Positions 1 through 6,136 of a stretch of 8,116 bases of DNA are shown here, in pieces (the stretch's first letter is position 1; each line of letters starts with the position of its first letter). The translations under genes were made by a program, and so were the position numbers. Source of the stretch: Actinomycetota bacterium (GTDB taxonomy: Bacteria > Actinomycetota > UBA4738); assembly GCA_013816105.1 (NCBI GenBank), contig JACDEY010000007.1:6496-14611 (forward strand). The letters run 5' to 3'. The notes beneath the pieces were generated by a model. The model worked only from the letters and a program-made list of their open reading frames with translations, ran no database searches and was not told where the DNA came from.

Positions 1-2
1 GG

Positions 3-1295
3 AAGCGGGTCTGGGAACGCCTCCAGATCTCCTACGACGACTTCATCCGGACGAGCGAGGAGCGCCACACCAGGGCCGTCCAGAAGTTCGTGAAGGCCCT
101 CTACGAACGCGGCGACGTCTACCTGGGGACCTACGAGGGCCCGTATTGCGTCTCATGCGAGGAGTTCAAGGTGGAGGCGGAGCTGCTGGACGGCCAGTGC
201 CCCATCCACCGGCGGCCCGTCGAGCACCTCTCCGAGGAGAACTACTTCTTCCGTCTGTCGAAGTATCAGGGCGCCCTTCTTCGGCACTATGAGGAGAATC
301 CGGACTTCGTCGTCCCGGAGGAGCGGCGCAACGAGATGCTCTCGTTCATCCGGGGAGGCCTGCGAGACCTGTCGGTTTCTCGCAAGTCCGTGACGTGGGG
401 GATCCCGCTGCCCTGGGACCCGGGGCACGTGATCTACGTGTGGGTGGATGCCCTGCTCAACTACGTCACCGCCGCCGGATTCGGACTCGAGGAGGGAAGG
501 TTCCGATCCGTTTGGCCCGCCGACGTGCACGTGATGGCGAACGACATCGTTCGGTTCCACTCGGTGATCTGGCCCGCCATGCTCATGGCCGCCGACGTCC
601 CCATCCCGCGCCAGATCTGCGTTCACGGATACATGCTCGTGGGCGGGGAGAAGATGTCCAAGACCCGCCTGACGGGGATCCACCCCTTCGAGCTCGTCGA
701 TTTCTTCGGGGTGGATGCGTACCGCTACTACTTCCTGCGCGAGATCAGCTTCGGGCGGGACGGGAGCTTCTCGTGGGAGTCGATGCTGGCTCGCTACAAC
801 GCCGACCTCGCCAACGGGTGGGGGAACCTCGCCAGCAGGGTGCTCGCGATGGTGGACTCGTACTTCGACGGCGAGGTGCCGGAGCCCGGCGGGGACGGGA
901 CGGGAATGCTGTCCGGGCGCGGCGGCGAGCTCGTGGAGCGGTTCGATGCCCACATGACCGCCCTGCGTCTGACCGACGCCGTTGCATCGTTGGACGAGTT
1001 CGTCCGGGAGGCGAACCGGTACCTCGTCGAGGTGGCCCCCTGGGCCCTCGCGAAGGACCCCTCCCGCCGCCGGGAGCTCGAAGCCGTGCTGTACGAGGCC
1101 CTGGAGGGCTTGCGCCTCATCGCGGTGCTCGCCTTTCCCATCATGCCCGGGGCCGCGGGCCGCCTATGGGAGCAACTGGGGATCGACGACCGGTTGGAGG
1201 ACGAGCGGCTGCCGGAGGCGGGCCGCTGGGGCCGCCTGCGACCGGGGACGAAGGTGCGCCGCGGCGATTCGCTTTTCCCTCGCCTCGAGAGCTAA
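3..1295 (+). CDS. metG: Methionyl-tRNA synthetase, 5'-truncated by window edge
   Basis: Cytoplasmic class I aminoacyl-tRNA synthetase that charges tRNA-Met with methionine using ATP. The reading frame is open from base 3, so the N-terminal Rossmann half with the HIGH-type motif lies upstream of the window. Visible are a single zinc knuckle of the Thermus type (Cys codons at 147, 156 and 198, then CPIH with His at 207), the block WGIPLPWDPGHVIYVWVDAL, and the ATP loop KMSKT at about base 651 (a conservative change from KMSKS). An all-helical anticodon-binding domain follows, with its NGWGNLASR and APWALAKD motifs. The protein ends at SLFPRLES with no C-terminal EMAPII-like tRNA-binding domain, as in the short form of the family. 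The stop is TAA at 1293-1295, and tatD begins 13 bases later. Family assignment is secure; only the N-terminus is unseen. Confidence 0.97.
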   Translation, partial: KRVWERLQISYDDFIRTSEERHTRAVQKFVKALYERGDVYLGTYEGPYCVSCEEFKVEAELLDGQCPIHRRPVEHLSEENYFFRLSKYQGALLRHYEENPDFVVPEERRNEMLSFIRGGLRDLSVSRKSVTWGIPLPWDPGHVIYVWVDALLNYVTAAGFGLEEGRFRSVWPADVHVMANDIVRFHSVIWPAMLMAADVPIPRQICVHGYMLVGGEKMSKTRLTGIHPFELVDFFGVDAYRYYFLREISFGRDGSFSWESMLARYNADLANGWGNLASRVLAMVDSYFDGEVPEPGGDGTGMLSGRGGELVERFDAHMTALRLTDAVASLDEFVREANRYLVEVAPWALAKDPSRRRELEAVLYEALEGLRLIAVLAFPIMPGAAGRLWEQLGIDDRLEDERLPEAGRWGRLRPGTKVRRGDSLFPRLES

Positions 1296-1308
1296 CGTTC
1301 CACCTTTG

Positions 1309-2085
1309 GTGCAGACCCCGAGCCCCTTCGCCGTCGACACGCACTGTCACCTGTTTCTCATGGAACAGGAGGCCGGTCGTGTGGTGTCCGCCGCTGCGGC
1401 CGCGGGCGTGGAACGGCTCGTGTGCGTCGGCATCGACCCGGCGACCAGCCGTCGCTCGGTCGAGCTCGCGGAGTCCTTCCGCGGCGTCTTCGCGACCGCC
1501 GGGATGCATCCACACACGGCGTCCGATTTCGACGGTCGCGCCGGAGCGGAGATCGAGGAGCTGCTGGCCGATCCCATGGTGGTGGGGGTCGGGGAGACGG
1601 GCCTCGACTATTACCGGAGGCTTTCCCCCGTCGAGGACCAGCACCGTGCGTTTCGAACCCACATCGCGCTCTCCCGCGAGTCGGGCAAGCCGCTCGTGGT
1701 CCACGTCCGGGATGCGTGGCCCGATGCCATGGCGATACTCGCGGAGGAACGGGCGGAGCGGGTCGTGCTGCATTGCTTCTCAGGAGACGGGGCTCTTGTC
1801 GCGGAGGCCCAAGCGCGCGGCTACATGACCTCGTTCGCAGCGAACATCACCTATCCGGGTGCCGACTCGCTTCGCGGTGCGGCGGCCGCTTCGGCGCCCG
1901 GCCTCATCCTTGCCGAGACCGACAGTCCCTTTCTTCCCCCTCAGGGCCTGCGCGGCCGGCCGAACGAGCCCGGGAACGTCATGCAGGTGCTCGTCGCCCT
2001 CGCCGAGATGAGGAACCTGACCCTGCAGCAGATGGTCGAGGAAACGAGCGACGCCGCGATACGGATGTTTCCGCTCCTGCGCTAG
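1309..2085 (+). CDS. tatD: TatD family metal-dependent hydrolase (3'-5' DNase)
   Basis: Predicted cytoplasmic two-metal TIM-barrel hydrolase of the TatD/YcfH family; characterised members are 3'-5' exonucleases or deoxyribonucleases linked to DNA repair and quality control. From GTG at 1309 the protein is 258 residues, normal for the family. Metal ligands are all visible: D-T-H-C-H at residues 10-14, Glu96 in GETGLDY, His132 in HVRD, His155 in HCFSG, and Asp205 in ETDSPFL. The start is not certain: TTG at 1306 and GTG at 1309 are adjacent, and the only Shine-Dalgarno-like sequence is a weak GAGAG about 18 bases upstream. Either start places the first metal motif close to the N-terminus, as expected. 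The metG-tatD adjacency with a 13-base gap suggests co-transcription and is conserved in Actinobacteria and Firmicutes. The substrate of this homologue cannot be read from sequence. Confidence 0.93.
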   Translation: MQTPSPFAVDTHCHLFLMEQEAGRVVSAAAAAGVERLVCVGIDPATSRRSVELAESFRGVFATAGMHPHTASDFDGRAGAEIEELLADPMVVGVGETGLDYYRRLSPVEDQHRAFRTHIALSRESGKPLVVHVRDAWPDAMAILAEERAERVVLHCFSGDGALVAEAQARGYMTSFAANITYPGADSLRGAAAASAPGLILAETDSPFLPPQGLRGRPNEPGNVMQVLVALAEMRNLTLQQMVEETSDAAIRMFPLLR

Positions 2086-2112
2086 AGGCTCCGCTCCGCA
2101 CTTCGAAGCGCC

Positions 2113-2126
2113 TGAACGTACGTTCG
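2113..2126. promoter_or_regulatory. LexA (SOS) box-like palindrome
   Basis: The site reads TGAACGTACGTTCG, with a perfect 12-base palindrome at 2114-2125. It fits the Gram-positive LexA/DinR operator consensus CGAAC-RNRY-GTTYG at every defined position except the first base (T for C). It lies between tatD and the RlpA-like gene, ten bases upstream of a candidate -35 element, so a bound repressor could affect that promoter. The match is seen in sequence; LexA binding is an inference, and a chance palindrome is possible. Confidence 0.4.
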
Positions 2127-2135
2127 GTCCTCGCT

Positions 2136-2164
2136 TTGCACTAGAGGTTGAGAGTTGCTAGGGT
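2136..2164 (+). promoter_or_regulatory. Candidate promoter for the RlpA-like gene
   Basis: A TTGCAC element (2136-2141) and a TAGGGT element (2159-2164) are separated by 17 bases. TAGGGT fits the actinobacterial -10 pattern TAnnnT, and the -35 shares only TTG with TTGACA. Transcription would begin near 2171, giving a leader of about 65 bases before the TTG start at 2237. Most of the leader is very G+C-rich and capable of folding. Assigned by pattern and position only. Confidence 0.3.
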
Positions 2165-2214
2165 GCCGCAGCCCGGCATGGCGCCGGGGCGGGGCCCGGT
2201 CCTTCCCCACCGCG

Positions 2215-2230
2215 GCCCTCGTGGGAGGGC
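2215..2230 (+). promoter_or_regulatory. Hairpin enclosing the ribosome binding site of the RlpA-like gene
   Basis: GCCCTC (2215-2220) can pair perfectly with GAGGGC (2225-2230) around the loop GTGG. The Shine-Dalgarno sequence GGGAGG (2223-2228) lies partly in the loop and partly in the 3' arm, and ends 8 bases before the TTG start at 2237. A second hairpin, CCCGGC/GCCGGG with a 5-base loop, lies upstream at 2172-2188. The layout would allow translation to be limited by folding. No known riboswitch core was recognised. Confidence 0.35.
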
Positions 2231-2236
2231 TGTGCA

Positions 2237-2704
2237 TTGGGGAAAACGCCGGACGGCATGGGACGACCGGAGCGCCGAGGTCTGCGATGGGGCACGCTTG
2301 GGCTGATCGCCGTGGTGCTCGCCCCCGGGGCGGCTGACGTTCCCCGGGAGGAGCCGGACGCCGCCGCAGCACGCCGGGTGATGACGAACGAAGGATCGGC
2401 AGGGCCCCTCGAGGCGGATCTCCTCTCGGGTGCCATCGATCTGTCGGGTCCCGATGCCGGAGTGTGTGGCGTGGCCTCGTGGAGGGTCGCCTCCAGGGCG
2501 ATGAGCGGGACGGGCGCCAAAGCCGGTTTTCCCCGCGGGGTGCCCGTCCGGGTTCGCGAGATCGAGAACGGCCGGACGGTGACTGTGGTAATCAACCGCC
2601 GTGGGCCCATCGGATCCGGGCGGATCATCGAGCTCTCCTCCGGCGCGTTCGCCACTCTCGCCCCCCTCGGGCGTGGGGTCCTCGACGTCTGCGTCAGCTG
2701 GTAG
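2237..2704 (+). CDS. Secreted RlpA-like double-psi beta-barrel protein
   Basis: Small exported protein of 155 residues, probably acting at the cell wall. The N-terminus has an Arg-rich n-region (residues 10-17) and a hydrophobic stretch GTLGLIAVVLA (19-29), consistent with a signal peptide cleaved after about GAA. A low-complexity linker leads to a C-terminal double-psi beta-barrel of the RlpA type (about 74-155): GVASWRV, then GVPVRVREIENGRTVTVVINRRGPI, then GRIIELSSGAFATLAPLGRG. Two Cys (77 and 152) flank the barrel and could form a disulfide. In RlpA lytic transglycosylases the barrel carries a catalytic Asp in the N-D-RGP motif; here it is Arg (N-R-RGP, residue 121), so this protein may bind glycan rather than cleave it. 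TTG at 2237 is chosen for the GGGAGG site 8 bases upstream; ATG at 2258 is the alternative and also leaves a good signal peptide. It occupies the position of rpfB (Mycobacterium) and yabE (Bacillus), between tatD and rsmA. Confidence 0.75.
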   Translation: MGKTPDGMGRPERRGLRWGTLGLIAVVLAPGAADVPREEPDAAAARRVMTNEGSAGPLEADLLSGAIDLSGPDAGVCGVASWRVASRAMSGTGAKAGFPRGVPVRVREIENGRTVTVVINRRGPIGSGRIIELSSGAFATLAPLGRGVLDVCVSW

Positions 2705-3563
2705 GGGTCTTCCGCCCGGCGCGCTTCGCGAGCTCGCCGCGAGGCACGGGATCCGGCCCAACCGCGCCTTGGGGCAGCATTTCCTGGTCCATCCGACCCT
2801 GGCTCGCAGGATCGCCGAGGTGGCCGGCGTGGGACCGGAAAGCCGAGTGTTGGAGGTTGGCGCGGGGCTGGGCTCCCTCACCCTGGCGCTCGCGTCGACC
2901 GGGGCGCGGGTGGTCGCCGTCGAGCTCGACCGTGCGCTGCTGCCCGCGCTTCGAGAGGTGGTGGCGCCGTTCGAGCACACCCGGGTCGTCCGAGCCGACG
3001 CGGTCACGGCCGAATGGGGGGCCCTGCTGGCTGAGCCGGGCCCGTGGATCCTTGTGGCCAACCTGCCCTACAACGTGGCCGTGCCGGTCGTCCTGCGGGT
3101 GGTGGAGCACGAACCGCGAGTGGAGCGCCTCGTGGTCATGGTCCAGCGCGAGGTGGGGGAACGGCTGGTGTCCCGGGCGGGCGGACCGCACTTCGGCCCG
3201 GTCTCCCTTCGCGTCGCCTACCGGATGGAGGCGCGCATCGTGCGGCGCGTCCCACCGACGGCGTTCTGGCCCCGGCCAGGGGTGGAGTCCGTGCTGGTGG
3301 CGATGACGCGCAGGCCGGCGGCCGTGACCGTCTCCGAGGCCGACCTGTGGCGACTGGTCGAGGTGGCCTTCGAGCAGCGAAGGAAGACGATCCGGACCGC
3401 GCTCGTCCGGCTCGGGCTGTCGCCGGCGGACGCGGAAGCGGTCCTTTCCCGTTGCGAGGTCTCGCCGGCGAGCCGGCCGCAGACCCTGGACCTCGAAGCG
3501 TTCGCCTGTCTCGCCGCCCATGGCGCGGCCCTGATGCCCCCGGATGCCCGGGCATCGGGATGA
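2673..3563 (+). CDS. rsmA: 16S rRNA (adenine1518-N6/adenine1519-N6)-dimethyltransferase
   Basis: SAM-dependent methyltransferase that dimethylates two adjacent adenines in the 3'-terminal hairpin of 16S rRNA during 30S maturation; its loss classically gives kasugamycin resistance. Motifs in order, numbered from GTG 2673: N-terminal LGQHFL (33-38), SAM motif I EVGAGLG (61-67), acidic AVELD (82-86), RADAV (107-111), catalytic NLPY (130-133), MVQREVGERL, the FWPRPGVESVLV loop, then the C-terminal RRKTIRTAL helix. The length of 296 residues is normal. The start is the weakest point: the conserved N-terminus lies just after the RlpA-like stop, but the nearest legal start codons in frame are GTG 2673 and GTG 2601, both inside the preceding gene and without a clear Shine-Dalgarno. 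Translational coupling across the 32-base overlap is likely. The 3' end overlaps ispE by four bases. Confidence 0.95.
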   Translation: MGSSTSASAGRGLPPGALRELAARHGIRPNRALGQHFLVHPTLARRIAEVAGVGPESRVLEVGAGLGSLTLALASTGARVVAVELDRALLPALREVVAPFEHTRVVRADAVTAEWGALLAEPGPWILVANLPYNVAVPVVLRVVEHEPRVERLVVMVQREVGERLVSRAGGPHFGPVSLRVAYRMEARIVRRVPPTAFWPRPGVESVLVAMTRRPAAVTVSEADLWRLVEVAFEQRRKTIRTALVRLGLSPADAEAVLSRCEVSPASRPQTLDLEAFACLAAHGAALMPPDARASG

Positions 3564-4492
3564 GGGACCTTCCCGCAGACACCCTTTCGCTTCGGGCCTG
3601 GGCAAAGGTCAACCTCTTCCTTCGGGTGCTGGGAACCCGAAGCGACGGATACCACGGCCTCGACACAGTGATCGTCCCGGTGACGCTGCACGACCGTCTG
3701 GAGATCCTCGCCTTCTCGGATCCCCGGTTCCGGACGCTCTCCCTCTCGATCGACGTGACCGGCGAGCCCGAGATCGTTCGCGGCGTGCCCCGCGACGCTT
3801 CGAACCTCGTTCTGCGGGCGGCAGCCGCGCTGGCCGAGGCCGCGGAGGTGCGGGGCTTCGCCGAGTTCCTGCTCGACAAGCGGGTTCCCGCCGCGGCCGG
3901 CCTGGGTGGAGGAAGCGCGGATGCGGCCGCGACCCTCCGTGGCCTGAACGGCCTCTGGGGGTGTGGCCTCGATGACGTTGCCCTTCAAGGGATCGCGGCG
4001 GAGGTGGGTTCCGACGTCCCGGCGCTCTTCGCCGGGGGGACGGTGAGGGCGTCCGGGCGGGGCGAGGTCGTCCGGCCGGCGAACGCCGGTGCCCTCGAAT
4101 GGGTACTCGTGACCTTTGCGTTCGGAGTCAGCACGGCCTCGGCCTTCCGGTGGTGGGACGAGGACGGTAGCGTTTCGGGCCCTGACCCGGCTCCCCTCCT
4201 GGATGCGTGCCGCCGCTTCGTCCTGGATGGCTCGGGGCCGGCCCTCCGCGCCCTCGGCCCCCTCCTCTACAACGACCTCGAGGAGCCGGTGATGCGCCGT
4301 CACCCCGGGGTTCGCGAGGCACGTGATCGTCTGCTCGCGGGCGGAGCGGTAGGGGCGGTGATGTGCGGAAGCGGGCCGAGCGTCGCGGGCATCTTCCCCC
4401 CTGGTTCTGATCTGGACGCTGCCGTGGAGGAGGACATCCACCGACTGTCCGGCCGACCCCCGTTGCGCGTCCGATCGCGCCCGGTGGAATGA
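3560..4492 (+). CDS. ispE: 4-diphosphocytidyl-2-C-methyl-D-erythritol kinase
   Basis: GHMP-superfamily kinase that phosphorylates CDP-methylerythritol in the MEP pathway, supplying isoprenoid units for undecaprenyl/decaprenyl carriers and quinones. The protein is 310 residues from ATG 3560. Motif 1 AKVNLFL has the catalytic Lys16; DGYH (29-32) follows; the ATP-binding glycine loop PAAAGLGGGSADAA spans 110-123. GSDVPALF contains Asp152, equivalent to the E. coli catalytic Asp141. GHMP motif 3 is present as AVMCGSGPSVAG near the C-terminus. The start is fixed by the ATGA overlap with the rsmA stop, which suggests coupled translation; no strong Shine-Dalgarno is visible. The stop at 4490-4492 is only 11 bases from the 3' end of the opposing tRNA-Gln gene, so read-through transcripts from this operon would be antisense to the tRNA. 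Confidence 0.96.
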   Translation: MRDLPADTLSLRAWAKVNLFLRVLGTRSDGYHGLDTVIVPVTLHDRLEILAFSDPRFRTLSLSIDVTGEPEIVRGVPRDASNLVLRAAAALAEAAEVRGFAEFLLDKRVPAAAGLGGGSADAAATLRGLNGLWGCGLDDVALQGIAAEVGSDVPALFAGGTVRASGRGEVVRPANAGALEWVLVTFAFGVSTASAFRWWDEDGSVSGPDPAPLLDACRRFVLDGSGPALRALGPLLYNDLEEPVMRRHPGVREARDRLLAGGAVGAVMCGSGPSVAGIFPPGSDLDAAVEEDIHRLSGRPPLRVRSRPVE

Positions 4493-4503
4493 GCGTTGAA
4501 GAG

Positions 4504-4575
4504 CTGGGCCCCCGCGACTCGAACGCGGATTTCCGGGACCAAAACCCGGCGTCCTGCCAATTGGACGAAGGCCCA
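4504..4575 (-). tRNA. tRNA-Gln (anticodon TTG)
   Basis: Read on the minus strand, a full cloverleaf of 72 nt folds by eye. The 7-bp acceptor is TGGGCCT with GGGCCCA, ending in one G-T wobble. The D stem is GTCC/GGAC with loop AATTGGCA. The anticodon stem is CCGGG/CCCGG with loop TTTTGGT, giving anticodon TTG. The variable loop is four bases, and the T stem CCGCG/CGCGG has loop TTCGAGT. The discriminator base is G73, and the first acceptor pair is U1-A72; both are hallmarks of tRNA-Gln. CCA is not encoded. The gene is convergent with ispE (11-base gap) and divergent from glmU. Confidence 0.95.
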
Positions 4576-4608
4576 TGGCGCGCCAACCACGATACCGTCG
4601 ACCGGTGG

Positions 4609-4649
4609 CTGCGGACGCCCCGGGCATTGGATAATGCCGGGGTCCGCAG
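4609..4649. repeat. Long imperfect inverted repeat between tRNA-Gln and glmU
   Basis: Arms at 4609-4628 and 4633-4649 pair around the loop GGAT. The outer 8 bp CTGCGGAC/GTCCGCAG are perfect, then CCC/GGG, GG/CC and CATT/AATG pair with small bulges. No T-run follows on either strand, so it does not look like a simple intrinsic terminator. The loop and inner arm are the only A+T-rich bases in the divergent gap and hold GATAAT on the plus strand and CATTAT on the minus strand. It could be a regulator site, a leader hairpin of glmU, or a barrier between divergent units. Confidence 0.5.
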
Positions 4650-4659
4650 TGGCCCTCAA
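4631..4659 (-). promoter_or_regulatory. Candidate promoter for tRNA-Gln
   Basis: On the minus strand TTGAGG (4659-4654) and CATTAT (4636-4631) are separated by 17 bases, each matching four of six sigma-70-type consensus positions. Transcription would begin near 4624, leaving a leader of about 50 nt for RNase P to remove. A competing, closer -10-like TATCGT lies at 4594-4589 but has no convincing -35. Pattern-based only. Confidence 0.3.
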
Positions 4660-4675
4660 AGAAGAAGGGGTTTCC

Positions 4676-6136
4676 GTGGCCACCAGACGACCTCCCCGAT
4701 CGGTCGCCGTCGTTGCGCTCGCGGCCGGCAGGGGGAAGAGGATGAGGTCGGCGACGCCGAAGGTGCTCCATCCGGTGTGCGGCCGCCCCTCCCTCTGGCA
4801 CGTCCTGCGAGCGGCGACACGGGGTGCCCGTCCTTCGAGCGTCATCGTCGTCGTGGGCGAGGGGCGGCGTCAGGTCGAGGAGGCGGTGCGGTCGTGGCGC
4901 GTGCGGCCGGAACCGACCTTCGTCGACCAGGGCAGACCTCTCGGAACGGGACACGCCGTCGCCGCGACGGAGGAGGCCACGCAGGGGGCCGACGATGTGC
5001 TGGTCCTCTCCGGCGACGATCCGCTGATCGACGGCGAGCACGTCAGGCGCCTCCTGACCGTCCATCGGCGGACGAAAGCAGCCGCCGCCATCCTCACCAC
5101 TGTGGTCGAGGATCCACGTGGCTACGGCCGGGTGATCCGGGTCGGCGACGAGCTGATCGAGATCGTGGAGGAGGCCGAGGCAACCCCCGCGATCCGGGAG
5201 ATTCGCGAGATCTCCACCCTCGTGTACGCGTTCCGTCGGGAGGAGCTGATGCGGGCTCTCCCGCTCGTCGGGCGCGAGAACGTACAGCACGAGTACTACC
5301 TTCCCGACGTCCTTCCCATCCTGAAGGACAAGGGTGAGATGGTGGCCGCCGTCGCCGTCGACCTGGGAGGAAGCCTCGGGTTCAACACCCGTGGCTCGAT
5401 GGCAACCGTCAGCAGCGTCATGCGCGCGCGGATCCTGGAGGGGCACATGCTTCGCGGGGTCGCGGTCGTGGATCCGCATACGACATACGTGGACGTCGAC
5501 GTTCGGATCGGCCGGGACACCATCCTGTACCCCTTGACGTTCCTGGAGGGGCCCACGCGAGTTGGGGCTGGATGCCGGCTGGGCCCCTCGGCGCGAATCG
5601 TCGATTCGACGGTTGGCGAGGGGGCGGAGGTGACGTTCTCGATCGCCGTCGGATCGCGGATCGGTCCACGAGCCTCAGTCGGTCCCTTCGCGAGCCTGCG
5701 GCCGGGGACCGTCCTTCGTGAGGGAGCCAAGGCGGGAACCTTCGTGGAGCTGAAGGCCGCCCGGATCGGCCGAAACAGCAAAGTGCCGCACCTTTCCTAC
5801 GTGGGGGACGCCGTCGTGGGCGAGGGGGCGAACATCGGCGCGGGCACAATTACGGTGAACTACGACGGCTACGACAAGCACCGCACGACGATCGGCGATG
5901 GCGCCTTCATCGGGTCGGATACGATGCTCGTCGCGCCGGTGCGGGTGGGCAAGCAGGCGAACACGGCGGCAGGGTCGGTGATCACGCGGGACGTGCCGGC
6001 CGGCGCGCTCGCCGTGGAGCGAGGCGAGCAACGCATCGTGCGGGGGTATCGGGAGCGCAAGCGTGCGGCCCGAGGGAAGCAGCAGCGGGGAGAGGCAGTT
6101 CAGCCGGAAAAAGGGGGAGGCGCTGACCGTGGCTGA
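4676..6136 (+). CDS. glmU: Bifunctional GlmU (GlcN-1-P acetyltransferase / GlcNAc-1-P uridylyltransferase)
   Basis: Makes UDP-GlcNAc, the entry precursor for peptidoglycan, by acetylating glucosamine-1-phosphate and then transferring UMP. The protein is 486 residues from GTG 4676. The N-terminal nucleotidyltransferase domain begins with VALAAGRGKRMRSATPKVLH (the usual Thr of GxGTRM is Lys here), followed by the GTGHAV loop, the metal-site segment GDDPLID, YGRVIR, and QHEYYLPD. The C-terminal half is a left-handed beta-helix of hexapeptide repeats with LRPGTVL, the catalytic His of HLSYVGD (about residue 372), NIGAGTITVNYDG, and GSDTMLVAPV. The C-terminus is a basic tail of about 30 residues. 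The start is chosen for the AAGAAGGGG purine tract ending 5 bases upstream; GTG 4649 would add nine residues but sits in the inverted repeat. The stop overlaps the start of prs by eight bases. Confidence 0.96.
   Translation: MATRRPPRSVAVVALAAGRGKRMRSATPKVLHPVCGRPSLWHVLRAATRGARPSSVIVVVGEGRRQVEEAVRSWRVRPEPTFVDQGRPLGTGHAVAATEEATQGADDVLVLSGDDPLIDGEHVRRLLTVHRRTKAAAAILTTVVEDPRGYGRVIRVGDELIEIVEEAEATPAIREIREISTLVYAFRREELMRALPLVGRENVQHEYYLPDVLPILKDKGEMVAAVAVDLGGSLGFNTRGSMATVSSVMRARILEGHMLRGVAVVDPHTTYVDVDVRIGRDTILYPLTFLEGPTRVGAGCRLGPSARIVDSTVGEGAEVTFSIAVGSRIGPRASVGPFASLRPGTVLREGAKAGTFVELKAARIGRNSKVPHLSYVGDAVVGEGANIGAGTITVNYDGYDKHRTTIGDGAFIGSDTMLVAPVRVGKQANTAAGSVITRDVPAGALAVERGEQRIVRGYRERKRAARGKQQRGEAVQPEKGGGADRG

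Noticed and set aside
153..953. Minus-strand 266-codon open frame opposite metG
   Set aside because: It is antisense to conserved metG coding sequence, with biased composition and no motif; a frame shadow.
982..1308. N-terminal extension of tatD to ATG 982
   Set aside because: It would lie wholly within metG in another frame, and TatD proteins start a few residues before the DTHCH motif.
395..1828. Plus-strand 477-codon open frame across metG and tatD
   Set aside because: It crosses two real genes in the wrong frame and is dominated by Arg/Pro/Gly/Ala.
2086..2236. c-di-AMP (ydaO-type) riboswitch before the wall gene
   Set aside because: Position would fit, but the conserved core sequences were not recognised and the gap is short; a covariance-model search would decide.
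4496..4675. N-terminal extension of glmU to ATG 4496
   Set aside because: It would translate through the tRNA-Gln gene and the divergent promoter gap. GTG 4676 has a purine-rich ribosome site and gives the normal N-terminus.
3218..5479. Very long minus-strand open frame (753 codons) across rsmA, ispE, tRNA-Gln and glmU
   Set aside because: It overlaps four well-identified features, has Arg/Pro/His-rich low-complexity composition typical of the antisense of G+C-rich genes, and shows no family motif.
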